From assembly GCA_947462335.1 (NCBI GenBank), contig OX381708.1, forward strand, positions 38,939,377-39,003,376: a stretch of 64,000 bases of DNA, written 5' to 3'. A program made the position numbers and the translations under genes. Of this stretch, positions 1 to 10,578 are shown one piece after another. Origin of the DNA: Harmothoe impar. Lineage: Eukaryota; Annelida; Polychaeta; Phyllodocida; Polynoidae. The stretch's first letter is position 1, and the number at the start of each line of letters is the position of its first letter. The notes under the pieces are model-generated. The model had not been told where the DNA came from. It did no database searches and worked only from the letters and a program-made list of their open reading frames with translations.

Positions 1-73
1 GACTGCAATGCCTACCCCCATGATGTAACAGCTCCTTGGTTGGTGTCTGACGGATAAATCACAGGTCTGGCCC

Positions 74-284
74 TTAACCCTTTAGGGGCGAGCATGGACT
101 ATAGTCGACACCATGGGGGGCCGAGCATCGACTATAGTCGTTACCATGGGGGGCCGAGCATCGACTATTAGTCATCTTAACTCTATGGGATTGAGCAAAG
201 GCTCGGCCCAGGGAAAGATTTTGTAAAAATATCCCGGCCCCATCACCAGAAATTCTTTTTTTTTGGTCGGCCCTAAAGGGTTAA
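74..284. mobile_element. MITE with TTAA target duplication
   Basis: A 203-bp element (78-280) is bounded by TTAA at 74-77 and 281-284. Its inverted termini read CCCTTTAGGG and CCCTAAAGGG. Inside are about three tandem copies of a roughly 33-bp unit containing CGAGCATCGACTATAGTCG. TTAA duplication with short inverted ends is typical of piggyBac-like or Kolobok-like non-autonomous elements; the superfamily is inferred. Confidence 0.65.
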
Positions 285-354
285 AGGGTTAATATAAGGC
301 AGAGGCATGAGAGAGCTCACGGCCTGTACTGGCAGTGGGGCCCTTGATGGGGGG

Positions 355-545
355 TCCCCATGTCGCATGTCAATTTTAAGAAATGACCATGTGGCATGTC
401 TATGTCGCTTAATAATTCTCATGTCCCATGTTGATTTTAAGAACTGTCCATGTCCCATGTCACTATCATTTTAATCCTCATGTCGCATGTCATTAGGCCT
501 CATGTCCCACGTCGATTTTAAGAAATGCCCATGTCACCAGCTGGT
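355..545. repeat. Imperfect CATGTC-rich tandem repeat
   Basis: The words CATGTCGCATGTC and CATGTCCCATGT followed by a GATTTTAAGAA-like tail recur about five times with irregular spacing. The same words reappear near 47,215-47,245 and 47,600-47,640, so this is a dispersed family. No coding potential is evident. Confidence 0.55.
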
Positions 546-1085
546 CGCCATAACGAATTTAGGGGTCCAGAGTCATGATAGTGTGTGAAGGGTGGGCAGG
601 GGTAATTATCAGCTTCCTGAGAACCGTGTGGCTAAATAGCGGTTACCAGTCAGTGCTATTTATGGATGGTCGGGGATCTGACTGCACCAAGCACAGGGTG
701 CTGCATTTGTTTGATCCCCAGTCACCCATAAGTAGCACTGACTGGTCAATCCTATCAGTAAGACGTTGTGTAGTGGTGCTGGCATGGCACGGTGGGTGGC
801 AGGGCATTCTATTCTGCAGCTGGTAATCACAACAAACACTCAAAACCAAATAGGCAGTGCCTCCCCACGGGTGTCCAGGGCCACAGACGTGCATGACTTG
901 AACTGTAGTGATATGTAGGCGGGTCTTACAATGCAAATTAGCAAGCTATAGGATCAAAAAGGTGTGTCCAAGCGCCAGGATACTGAGGCTTTAACGCGGG
1001 TTATAAGTTTTGTTGTAGTTTCATGCGAATATATGGGAGCCGCGTCCTACCCACCGCCTAGCCTGTCAGCGCCATCTTCCCAATC
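546..1085. other. Gene-free stretch with a short fold-back
   Basis: No conserved protein can be read here. The only structure seen is an inverted repeat: ACCAGTCAGTGCTATTTATG near 640 pairs with CATAAGTAGCACTGACTGGT near 728-747. It is probably a small relic of an inverted-repeat element. Confidence 0.4.
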
Positions 1086-1725
1086 CAATTCCCACTGACC
1101 CTGTACCCACTGACCCTGCACCCACTGACCCTGTACCCACTCACACTGTACCCACTCACACTTTACCCACTAACACTGTGCACCAATGGGTTGAACCCTT
1201 CACTAATATCAACGGTTATGCACAGTTAAGCTTTAAGGAGATTCACTGATAACCAGGGATCACCCTGTACTCGATGACACTGTACCCATTGGCCCTGTAC
1301 CCATTGGCCCTGTACCCACTGACCCTGTACCCACTGACCCTGCACCCACTGAACCTGTACCCCCTAACATGTACCCACTGGCACTGTACCAACTGGCACT
1401 GTACCCACTCACACTGTACCCACTCACACTGTGCACTGTACCCTGTTTTTTTCCACTGGCCCTGTACCCACTGACTCTGTACCCACTGACCCTGTACCCA
1501 CTGAACCTGTACCCACTAACATGTACCCACTAGCCCTGTACCCACTGACCCTGCACCCACTGACTCTGTACCCACGTACCCTGCACCCACTGAACCTGTA
1601 CCCACTAACATGTACCCACTAGCCCTGTACCCACTGACCCTGTACCCACTGACCCTGCACCCACTGACCCTGTACCCACTCACACTGTACCCACTCACAC
1701 TTTACCCACTAACACTGTGCACCAA
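1086..1725. repeat. 15-bp minisatellite (CTGTACCCACTGACC)n
   Basis: Tandem units of about 15 bp with consensus CTGTACCCACTGACC run in two blocks, about 1,086-1,187 and 1,266-1,725, separated by about 80 bp of unique sequence. Variants include CCTGCACCCACTGA and AACATGTACCCACTAG. Both blocks end in the same series of CACACTGTACCC, CACACTTTACCC and AACACTGTGCACCAA, which suggests a higher-order duplication. The open frames across the array are repeat translations, not genes. Confidence 0.9.
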
Positions 1726-2077
1726 GTACTAATTAATAATATTTTGTATACGTCCCGTGTATCACAGTGAGACAAACCAACTGTATTCATCTACCCTATG
1801 GAATTCATTATGGAAAAACAGCAGTACTCTATAGGGGGATTTTGAAATCAAGAGAGCAAATGGTGCAATTTTTTGTATACTGATGTTCTACTCTATTACA
1901 TAAAGTGAAACAGATTTCTCATTTGATCTGGACGAATCACAAGAACCAATTTTAGTCCAGTGAATAAAGACCTAGGGGGTGTCTAGTCTCACCAAAATTA
2001 CTATGTTTTTTTTTTATCATACTCTGATGTGTTTACTTCTCAGATGAAAAAAGGTTTACAAAAATCGTCCTTGGGGA
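1726..2077. other. Gene-free stretch
   Basis: AT-rich single-copy-looking sequence. I see no gene, repeat or strong motif in it. Confidence 0.5.
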
Positions 2078-2913
2078 ACCCCTGTACAACCGTGATCTGC
2101 AGTAACTAACGTGATCTGCAGTAATGCAGATAACGGCAGACAATCCAAACGTGATCTGCATCAAAGTAACATGATCTGCGTCAAAATAACATGATCTGCT
2201 ACAACCATTCAACCATTATCGACAGAATTTTGCACACATTTCTTGCCAAATTGACCATTATTAGGAAAATTGACCTTTTTGTAATTTTCAACACTTATCT
2301 CACCAATTTGGCCATTTTTAGGAAAATTGATTTTTTAGTGATTTTTAAGAAAAACCCAAAGTGGACCATGGACAATGTGAAATAATCCCCAGTCTGTACT
2401 TCCTAGATGCCCCAGGTCACACCTGGGTAATGTGAAACAACCCCAAAATACTTCCTAGATGTCCATCTGCATAAATAATGCTATTTACTTCTAGATACAC
2501 CGAGTCAAAGCCCATAGGGGCTGTTCAAATATTACATACCCAGTGGGCACAAATTTCAGTTCAATATTGAATCAGCATTGAATCAACATTGAATAAACGT
2601 TGACAACCAGTTAACAATGTTGATTCAATGTTGTGTGCCCACTGGGTAGGGGGGGAGGGGGGTCATGATTTTTGTTACAATGTGTTACAGGGGGTCGGGG
2701 GGGGGGGGGTCTAGCCATTATGGGCATACACGTTTTAATGCAGATAGCATCAGGGAGAGGACAAGTTCTCTTGATACAGATATTATGGCTTTTTGCATCA
2801 CATAAATTGATGCAGATCACGTTAATCTGATGCAGATCACGTTTGGATGGTCTTCCGTTATCTGCACTACTGCAGATCACGTCAGTTACTGCAGATCACG
2901 GTTGTACAACCCC
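2078..2913. mobile_element. Inverted-repeat DNA element with iterated GTGATCTGCA
   Basis: Termini TGTACAACCGTGATCTGCAG (from 2,083) and its reverse complement (ending 2,908) bound an 826-bp element flanked by a five-base direct duplication ACCCC (2,078-2,082 and 2,909-2,913). The word GTGATCTGCA, or its complement, recurs several times within about 100 bp of each end, as expected for subterminal transposase-binding repeats. There is no transposase reading frame, so the element is non-autonomous. The family is not assigned. Confidence 0.7.
2537..2648. mobile_element. Nested fold-back MITE (TACCCAGTGGGCAC ends)
   Basis: This 112-bp near-palindrome begins TACCCAGTGGGCACA and ends TGTGCCCACTGGGTA. 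Its interior repeats ATTGAATCAACATTGAAT-like words. It sits inside the 2,083-2,908 element. Terminal TA suggests a Tc1/mariner-type TA duplication, which is inferred. Confidence 0.65.
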
Positions 2914-3535
2914 ACTAAAAATGGCCATTTCCATCGTGACTCTGGGGCCTACAGTAACACTGTAGGAACACTGGGCCTGGAATGTATAGTTAGCTGATCA
3001 ATGATGGCTGAGTACATCTCTAGTAGCCATCCCTTAATCACATACATACCAAGGGGGTGATCTGTGATGCCCTTGTTTGTGCTATCATAGTTATATTGAT
3101 TCTCTGCATCTCACATTTTGCATGTCCCACTTTTTCTGTTGTGTGTTTTAGACTGGTGGTAGAATGTGCCCAGTTTTTGCCCAGTTTGGGGGTAGAAAGA
3201 GAGAAATACGGGCAAATTCGCTAAAAATGTCATTTCTATCTTCTGTTGAAAAAGCTTAAGCCTTGAAGTCTATGGGTGTCCGAAGCGGGTGATAGATTTG
3301 GTTTAGTACATTTCCATAATAGCGAAAGAGAGAAATAAATTCGCGAAGATCGCAGTTCAATATCTTGAAGACAAATTGAGTTTTTTAGAATTTTTTTTGA
3401 GGAAAATGCTGTCCCCCGATCTTGCCTATGTCATAGAATTTTCCACATGTCTCTATGTCGAATGATAACCCAAATATAACAATTCTCCTATGTAACAAAA
3501 TTGTCTTAAAATGCAAAATTGGTAGGTGTATAATA
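2914..3535. other. Gene-free stretch
   Basis: No conserved coding sequence, RNA gene or clear repeat is visible. Confidence 0.45.
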
Positions 3536-3900
3536 CTCAGGGTTAATTAAACCCTGAGTCAAAGATAAGAGTTAACACGCCGGACGGGGGAGGAGACGGC
3601 TGGCTCCACCGCTGATTAGCGGTGGCGCCGGCGAAATCCCCGCCGACGCGGAGACGTTCGGAACGGGGGCGTCGATGAAGTTCGCCGCCGCCCATGACGG
3701 AACGTCCTCTGCGTCAGAGAAACGTCAGTAAGCTATATAAGGGAGGGGGAACGGAGGGTGCCGTCAGTCTGGTTTGACGCTTGAAGCAGAGAGGATCTCC
3801 GACAAGACTTAGCTGTTGTGGCCAAGGAGAGCCAGGGCAATAAAGTATCTCCGGTTCAACTGTACTTAACGAGTTCTGTCTCCTTCCACATTACGGCAGA
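3536..3900 (+). mobile_element. Possible solo LTR
   Basis: A perfect palindrome ACTCAGGGTTAATTAAACCCTGAGT lies at about 3,536-3,560. After it comes an abruptly GC-rich block (about 3,575-3,730), a TATATAA box at 3,734-3,740 and an AATAAA signal at 3,839-3,844. About 100 bp between TATA box and polyadenylation signal, in a compact promoter-like block with no gene after it, resembles the U3-R-U5 layout of a Gypsy-type LTR. No second LTR or gag-pol sequence is present, and the ends are not certain. A short promoter of unknown origin is the alternative. Confidence 0.4.
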
Positions 3901-4456
3901 CACTACAATATATCATAACCATTTGGGGCAAGGTGAGGAACACTATAATGTATATTACCAAGATTGTTTTATCATGGAGTCCAGCCCTGACTGTGTCAGG
4001 GCCTGGACTAGCCTGAAAAGATAGGACCATTGCAAGCAAATTGCTAATGGCAGCCATAAGGGTCTCCTCTAAACATTGCAGGCACAATGCCACTAGTAAA
4101 TCTCAAAAATGTTCCGATGGCCGGGCCCCACTTTGCAAATAGGCAAATTGCAACTAGATGAAAGAGAGAGTGACTGAAATCACAGGAGACTCAGGGTTCA
4201 TGGGAAGAGGTTCTTATATATCTATTATATACAGGGGTAGACACTAACATTTTAGACCATGGGCCACCCGGGCCCGCAGCCTCAAAAAGTTGTGGGCCAG
4301 GAAATAAAGCTGTGGGCCCGGGAATTTTGATATCAGAATGTGTAGGCAGTGGGGAAATCCGGGGGAAATGGGGGGGGGTGATTTTGGAATTCCTTTCCAA
4401 CGATATATAACATGCCATACTTTGCAGTGTAAAAGGGTTTAATGTATATACAATCT

Positions 4457-4460
<4 letters not shown>
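3901..4460. other. Gene-free stretch before the Ngaro element
   Basis: No recognised gene. The GC-rich word GGGCCCGGG occurs around 4,265-4,325, but no structure could be assigned. Confidence 0.4.

Positions 4461-4508
<48 letters not shown>
4461..4508. repeat. (TA)n microsatellite at left edge of Ngaro element
   Basis: About 23 TA units directly precede the left terminal repeat of the retrotransposon. A second, longer TA run at 13,556-13,632 directly follows the right terminal repeat, so the element appears to sit inside a TA tract. Confidence 0.9.
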
Positions 4509-4510
<2 letters not shown>

Positions 4511-4515
<5 letters not shown>

Positions 4516-4810
4516 GTATAGACCTATACCCGTATAAACCCCGGGCGGGGGGCGTGGCATCGACTCGCTGGGGGTAGTTCCTCCAGCCCTCCTGGGGGGC
4601 GCCAGCGGCGCCCTAGGAGTTCCAGCGGCCGCCGGGAGGTGGCGCCCCGGAGTGACGTCATTCCCAGGCGTGACGTCACCAGCCGCGACGTCGCCTAGCG
4701 ACTGTTCTATCTGTTGTACAGGGACTAGAAAAGGGCACATCCTTTGAACGGTGGTCAGTCGGCCGGTCAATCTCTTTGTGTACACATCTCCACGCAGAAT
4801 TTCAAATTTT
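4511..4810 (+). repeat. Ngaro split direct repeat A1
   Basis: This 300-bp GC-rich repeat begins ACACAGTATAGACC and ends GCAGAATTTCAAATTTT. It is matched in the same orientation at 10,151-10,450. It contains several TGACGTCA-like words and probably supplies the element's promoter (inferred). Confidence 0.85.
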
Positions 4811-4874
4811 CTCCCGAGGTTTTTCCCGAGGTCTACTTGAGTTACCAAGCTACCGAGGGCATCTAGGAGTTACA

Positions 4875-5752
4875 ATGGGTCGTGTGAAGAAAACTCCCAA
4901 GAAGTCGGGCCGGCCGGCCGAGGCTGAGGAAGATGTGGGCGGGGCAGCCCAGACGAGGGATCTTCTCGAGAGGACGAGGGCGGCTGTCGCAGAATCCGAG
5001 GGTCGCTTGGCGAGGGTGGAAGGAGGTTTCACCCGGTTGGTGTCCATGGTGGAGAAGGTCCAGGAGTCGGTAGAGAAGAGTCTCGAGGGCGGCAGGGTTC
5101 CCGAGGGCTCGACCAGTCGCCAGAGCAGGCCCAGGAGGAGGCGTCAAGAGACTCCACCAAGGTCTGAGAGGGACTCATCTGATGACTCGAGGGCTTCGCC
5201 AAGACCCGAGGGAGCTCGTCGTAGGAGGTCCAGGACAAGATCCAAGTCTAGTAAGCATTCTGAGTTTGCCCAGAAGAATTTTGTCGAGAGGGGGGTCCGA
5301 ATTGATTCCCTCGAGGCCCTATTGCTTGTAAATGTCAGAACCGTTCTAATCATGTTGAAACAAGGTATTGATGTTGAGGGTTTGTTAGCTCACATGGAAC
5401 TCATTTGTGAGAAAGCCCTGACCAAAGTATATAGGGTCAGTTCCCTGATCTCATATGACAAGTCTGTAAGGGGCAGGGCTGATGATGGAGGCCCGGAGGT
5501 CTTTGGGCAGGTATCAAACAGTGACGTGTTACGGTACTTCTCATATGACAGCACTATTGTTTCTTCTAAGGGGGGAAAGAGCTCAAAAGTTATCTCATCC
5601 AGGGGGGCTGAGAAGAGACCCTGTTTCAGTTTCAATAAGGCCCAGGGATGCGATTTCCAGGGGTGAAAGTATCAACATGTGTGCATGTTTTGTCGTAGCT
5701 CATCCCACGGCTCAGCAGCATGTAATATGTCTAACCCTAAAGCTGATAAGTA
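4875..5752 (+). pseudogene. Ngaro gag-like protein, one premature stop
   Basis: The frame opens at an ATG at 4,875 and runs about 263 residues to a TGA at 5,664-5,666. The protein is basic and SR/RRR-rich in the first half (RRRRQETPPRSERDSSDDS region) and helical later, like gag nucleocapsid proteins of tyrosine-recombinase elements. The frame continues past the TGA with a cysteine/histidine cluster (HVCMFC...HGSAAC) to a TAG at 5,750-5,752. The stop therefore falls in a zinc-knuckle-like domain, where Cys (TGC/TGT) would be expected. A start at 4,776 in the same frame is possible, but it lies in the A1 repeat and is less likely. Gag function is inferred from position and composition. Confidence 0.6.
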
Positions 5753-6832
5753 GAGTAATAAGGGTAGGCCTAGTCTGGATGGTGTCACATGTAGTTCCAG
5801 CAAGGCTATTACCCATGATTTGTATGGCTATGACAGCCCTTCCTTCTCTCTTAACCCTAATTGTCAGGAATTTTTCCCCAGGGGAGAGAGGGGAAGGGTC
5901 ACTCAATCGTCCAGCCAACTAGAGGTTTCAGACACCATGTACATGTATAAAGTATGCCCTGTATCACGTTTAAACCCTATGTGTGAGGAGTTCATTCCAG
6001 CCAGGTGTTGGGGTCTTGGTGAGGTTTCTCACCCGTGTGGTAGTTTAACATTGAACCCTATGGGAGTGTCAAAACTGGATCCAACCTGCCCACCCTTCAC
6101 GCCAGGGGTAGTAGCACATGAATGTGGAGTTGCCAGTTTAAATCAGGCGACTGAGTCTTCACCTAGGGAGAGTTTTTTTTTATTTACCATTGATGGGAGC
6201 CGCGGTATAGGGGATGTTAGAGTCTTTAATGACTGCTTAACTGGTACTTGTGATTGTACACATTATATTGGCTCAGAAATTGCCCAATTAAAACCCTGCA
6301 GGTTTGCTGCCTTTATCTCGGGCAGTGGTAATGTTTTTCCTGGTAAACCTTCTGATGCTGAATACATCTGGGAGGGGGTTAATAGGGGTTTTAAAATTGT
6401 TGATGACAATTGTGACACGGAGTACACCTGTAGTAACTATAAAACTATTTTGGAACCGCAATTTTATTCAGAAGTGTGTGATATTATCCGTCAGGAGGTG
6501 ACAGACGGGTATATAACAAAGGTTACCCACCCTCCTAGGTGTGTTCATGCTATGGGGGGGGGGGGTTGAAAAATCTAATGGTAAACTTAGGCCCATCACT
6601 GACTGCTCCATGCCTGCTGGTAAGGCGATAAATAACTTTATGTATTCTACCTATGAGCCTTTTTCTTACAACTCAGTTTACACAGTAGTGGACCAGCTGG
6701 ATCAGGCCATGTTTATGTCAGTGGTGGATCTAAAGTCCGCCTATAGGTCGGTAGGGGTTTATGCCCCCCATGCTGAGTATCAGGGATTCGCATGAGACTT
6801 AGGTAACGGTAGCGAATATTATATTAAAAATA

Positions 6833-7857
6833 TAGCATCCAGCTGTACATCATTAGTTTAGTAACAGCTTTGTCTACTAGAAGAGTGTGCCTTGGCATAA
6901 TAGGCAACATTATATGTACCGTATATTATTATGTAATATTGCCTTTCACTAAAAATTCTCCAAATTGGGTGTTTTTAGGCGAATTTCACTTTTTTGGCGA
7001 TTACGAACTTTTTTCTCGCCAAATCAGGTGTTTTTAGGCAAATTTCACTTTTTTGCGATTTTGAACTTTTTTCTCGCCAAATCGGGTGTTTTTAGGCAAA
7101 TTTCACCTTGTTGAAATTTGAACGCGATGTACACATATGTCCTACCCCCAGCCCCCCCCCCCCGCTCCAACACACACACACAGGCAGTGGCCGCTGCCGT
7201 GTCCAGAAACAAGGCAGGGTAACAGAGTGCACTGCCACGAATGACTGACCTTCACCTTGTTTTGCAAAAACAATTCACCAATATAATACAGTACAGGTCA
7301 GTTATGTAATCCACCCACTTATCCACCTACTTGACAGCTGCTTGCCAGACATGCTGGCATATAGCCAGACATGCTGGCATATACATATGCAAAGATCAAC
7401 AGCTACAAATTCACCTAAATACAAAATATTCCAACTTACATTTTTAAGAAATGATAATGCCCCAATCTTAACTCGCTACTGTAAAAAAATCTAAGCAGTA
7501 TCTATTTAGGAAAGGTGTATAAAATGAGCACAAAAAATACTGAATCCATGACCATGCTCCCCATAGGCTGCAGTGCTATAGCAGTGATTTACACTAAAAA
7601 AACAGCTGATTTTGCCACAAGATCATGAACTACGACAAAACTATAAACCAAATCATTTCAAGCTGAACCAAAAAGATAGCTGAACATGTTGAGCACAGAA
7701 TGGTCTGGAGATAAATTGAAAAATGTCTTTTCATCAATGAGTATTTTGATGAACCTACACACCATATCACGGCAATCTGACTCACAGAGGACTGACTACA
7801 TAAGAGAGTGCCTATCTATAGCACTATAGCACTACAGCTCACCAAGGCACACTCTAA
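6833..7857. mobile_element. About 1-kb insertion in the Ngaro RT gene
   Basis: RT coding sequence stops making sense after GSEYYIKN (to 6,832) and resumes with NRLSFGL at about 7,857, which defines a roughly 1,025-bp insert. Inside, AGAGTGTGCCTTGG (6,882-6,895) is repeated inverted at 7,842-7,855. Three 58-bp units of a minisatellite (about 6,945-7,105) match the array at 11,117-11,645. No transposase frame is present. The exact ends and target duplication are unclear. Confidence 0.65.
6945..7110. repeat. 58-bp minisatellite, three units
   Basis: The unit contains TTCTCGCCAAATCGGGTG, TTTTTAGGCAAATTTCAC and TTTTTTGCGATTTTGAAC. It matches the longer array at 11,117-11,645. Confidence 0.85.
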
Positions 7858-8892
7858 CAACAGGTTGAGCTTTGGTCTCAGATGCGCTCCTAATATTTTT
7901 AATGCCCTTTCTAATTTCATTGTTAAGGTTGCAAAATCTTATGGGGTAGAGAAGGTGGTCAACTACCTTGACGATTTCATTGTATTGGCGAGGTCAGAGG
8001 CCGAGTGTTTGCGCCAGAGAAATGTATTGCTTGAAGTAATGGAGTTTTTGGATTTTGGTATATCTTACGGCAAGGTTACTGCCCCCAGTCATAGGACTGT
8101 GTTCTTAGGTATCACTATTGACTCTGCGGCTATGGAGCTCTCCCTACCCCCGGAAAAAATTGTTAAATTAAAAGAAGCCCTCGACGAATGTTTGGGTATG
8201 CAACATGTACATAAGAAAAGATTGCAAAAAATAGGTGGGTTAATGTCTTTTTGCTCACAGGTTGTAAGGGGGGGGGAGAACCTTTAGCCGCAGGTTGTAC
8301 GATTTATGCGCTAGGGCTAAACCAGGTAGAGCTATTTTTCTCTCCCAGGCTACTAAAGACGATCTACTTTGGTGGAGGCAGTTCTGTGAGGTTTTCAATT
8401 GTCGTGCCTTATTCAGGAGAGAGCTGGTGGACCTACCCATGGTATCAGACGCATCTAAGAGAGGTTTCGGTGCTTGGATGGGATCTGATTACTTTTACGG
8501 TTGTTGGGAAGGTTTTAGTGTTAAGGATATTAGTCCCCTGCATGAAGAGGCTGCCCCAGAGATGGACGGTATCCGGGTTCACAGAGGTAATATTAATGTG
8601 TATGAGCTATGGCCTGTCCTGGTTGGTCTTAAGAGGTGGGGCGCTGCTTTTAAAAATAAAAAGATTAATATAGTAACTGATAATATGCAAGTCCTGGCTA
8701 TGGTTAATACCAGTAGAAATAAGAATAAGCTTTGTATGGATTGGTTAAGAGAGCTGTTTTGGACTTGTTTTATTTTTAATATCGAGTTGCACGCTACTTA
8801 TATAAGATCTAAAGATAATGTCCTGGCGGATGACCTATCGAGGTTACCTTATAAGGGGGTGGTTGACAGGTGTACCAAGAACTTAGTTATTT

Positions 8893-9870
8893 ATGGTATG
8901 TCTGATTCCCTTTACAGCAGTGAGACTTCAGGCGCTGCGGACTGCTCAGTGGATCCTGGCTGACAAGGGTGTAGCCCCCACCACTAAGGCAACTCGTCTG
9001 GCTCAATCTAAAAGGTATATAAAGTTCTGCAAGAAGTTTGCTCTTCATCCTTACCCTAGCTCCGCCAGCCAGGCGTGTCTATATGCTACATATTTGGACT
9101 CTGTAGAATTTGCCCCCGTTTCGATTAGGAATTATTTGTCTGGGTTATGGTATCACCAAAAAATGCTTGGATTTTCAGATTTTGCTGAGGATTTTATATT
9201 AAAGCAAACGTTAAATGGTATCGAGAGGAAGTATGATCCCTCTAGGAGGGTCACTAGGTACCCTTTTTCTCCTACTGACTTGTTGAGAATTTTTTCCCTG
9301 TTGGATATGTCTAATTCTAATGATGTTTTCTTCTGGGTTGCAGTCCTGATTGGGTACAGATGCCTTCTCCGAGCCTGCCACCTAACAGCTTCGCAGCACA
9401 GTATTGGCGTGAGGCATTTATTAAGGTCGGAAGGGTATATCCGTATTAAAATTGTTACAAGTAAGACTGACCAGTTTGGCAGGGAAGACTTATATGTTTA
9501 TCTTCAGGACATGCCTGGCACACCTTGGTGCGTGCGCCCTCTACTTGATCAGTTGTTGGTGGGCGCCAACCCAGGGGACCCCCTGCTATGCCACAGGGTG
9601 GGTAATACTGTTTTTCCCTTTACTTATGATGAATTATATTCCAGAATCAAGTATTTTGCTTTGGTTTTAGGCTTGCCCGTTGATAGAGTGTCCACCCATT
9701 CCCTCAGACATGGTGGCAGTACTATGTTACAGGACCTTGGTATGCCTGTTCAATCTATAATGAGGAAAGGCAATTGGAGCTCAGCGGCAGTGCGGCGGTA
9801 CCTACATCAATCAGTCTCAGAGTTGTCGGTGTTGGAGCAGGTCCCCTGTACTTATCTTGCTTCTTTGTAA
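8893..9870 (+). CDS. Ngaro tyrosine recombinase
   Basis: An uninterrupted 325-residue frame overlaps the end of the RNase H frame by about 70 bp in another phase. An N-terminal helical SAM-like core-binding region is followed by the catalytic domain. Arg lies in GYRCLLRACHL, Lys in TSKTDQFG, and the HSLRHGGS box (about residue 268) is followed by GNW and the nucleophile Tyr in RRYLH (about residue 302). These are the R-K-HxxR-W-Y residues of phage-integrase-family recombinases. In Ngaro and DIRS elements this enzyme inserts a circular DNA intermediate, which explains the lack of target duplications. The start is uncertain, because translation may come from an upstream overlapping frame. It is the only undamaged gene of the element. 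Confidence 0.85.
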   Translation: MVCLIPFTAVRLQALRTAQWILADKGVAPTTKATRLAQSKRYIKFCKKFALHPYPSSASQACLYATYLDSVEFAPVSIRNYLSGLWYHQKMLGFSDFAEDFILKQTLNGIERKYDPSRRVTRYPFSPTDLLRIFSLLDMSNSNDVFFWVAVLIGYRCLLRACHLTASQHSIGVRHLLRSEGYIRIKIVTSKTDQFGREDLYVYLQDMPGTPWCVRPLLDQLLVGANPGDPLLCHRVGNTVFPFTYDELYSRIKYFALVLGLPVDRVSTHSLRHGGSTMLQDLGMPVQSIMRKGNWSSAAVRRYLHQSVSELSVLEQVPCTYLASL

Positions 9871-9912
9871 TCCTTCGGATTAATGTTCCATTGTGTGTGG
9901 AGGTTGTTTGTT

Positions 9913-10150
9913 GGCTGATATTTAGGTACTATATATTTCCACCACACCAATGTCTCGTGTCTTCTCTTATATTAATATTATATTAATTATATTAATAACC
10001 TACCTACCGGTAACTTATCAATATGGGGATATCCCTAAGTATCCATGGTAACTTAGCTTTCTCTCATATAAGCCTAGCCCGAGTGCTGGCATTATTATAT
10101 ATATTATTGTTATGTATCCTAATAATATATTCCACCCCCTAACCATTTAT
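9913..10150 (+). repeat. Ngaro split direct repeat B1
   Basis: This AT-rich 238-bp repeat begins GGCTGATATTTAGGTACT and ends CCCTAACCATTTAT. It abuts repeat A2 directly and is repeated at 13,321-13,559 with about one base difference. Confidence 0.9.
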
Positions 10151-10450
10151 ACACAGTATAGACCTATACCCGTATAAACCCCGGGCGGGGGGCATGGCAT
10201 CGACTCGCTGGGGGTAGTTCCTCCAGCCCTCCTGGGGGGCGCCAGCGGCGCCCTAGGAGTTCCAGCGGCCGCCGGGAGGTGGCGCCCCGGAGTGACGTCA
10301 TTCCCAGGCGTGACGTCACCAGCCGCGACGTCGCCTAGCGACTGTTCTATGTGTTGTACGGGGACTAGAAAAGGGCACATCCTTTGAACGGTGGTCAGTC
10401 GGCCGGTCAATCTCTTTGTGTACACATCTCCACGCAGAATTTCAAATTTT
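10151..10450 (+). repeat. Ngaro split direct repeat A2
   Basis: Same length and orientation as A1 (4,511-4,810), with about three substitutions. The B1-A2 junction reproduces the joined ends of the element, as expected if this type of element passes through a circular DNA form. Confidence 0.9.
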
Positions 10451-10578
10451 AATTTTTTTAGGGTAGGGGTATTTATTCTGGGAATATTGAATTGATATTT
10501 GTGATATTTATGATATTTATGATTGATGTTCATATTTAATATACAGCAGTCCAACATTATAGCACTCCAATGCACTAT

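Larger units (their letters stand above)
5820..8963 (+). pseudogene. Ngaro reverse transcriptase-RNase H, disrupted
   Basis: Reverse transcriptase pieces can be followed in order: an N-terminal part ending HPPRCVHAMGG (5,820-6,569), the KLRPITDCS/VVDLKSAYR part (6,541-6,795), the RLSFGLRCAPNIFN and NYLDDF catalytic part (7,857-8,287), and RNase H with DASKRGFGAW, VYELWP, VTDNMQ and DNVLADDLSR acidic residues (8,295-8,963). The breaks are a frameshift at a G run near 6,554-6,566, a TGA at 6,793-6,795 where Trp is expected, a roughly 1-kb insertion at about 6,833-7,857, and a second G-run frameshift near 8,267-8,275. The two G-run shifts could be assembly errors; the stop and the insertion cannot. 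The protein would copy element RNA into DNA if intact. Confidence 0.8.

Noticed and set aside
1274..1698. Repetitive proteins from the minisatellite
   Set aside because: Translations of a 15-bp tandem repeat in all frames; no start context or neighbouring exons.
4333..4848. 171-residue minus-strand frame over the Ngaro left repeat (also 10,147-10,575)
   Set aside because: It overlaps the terminal repeat and the TA tract and is low complexity; it is a shadow of a GC-rich repeat.
4875..9870. DIRS rather than Ngaro assignment for the left retrotransposon
   Set aside because: It has split direct repeats instead of inverted terminal repeats, and no methyltransferase-like domain follows RNase H.
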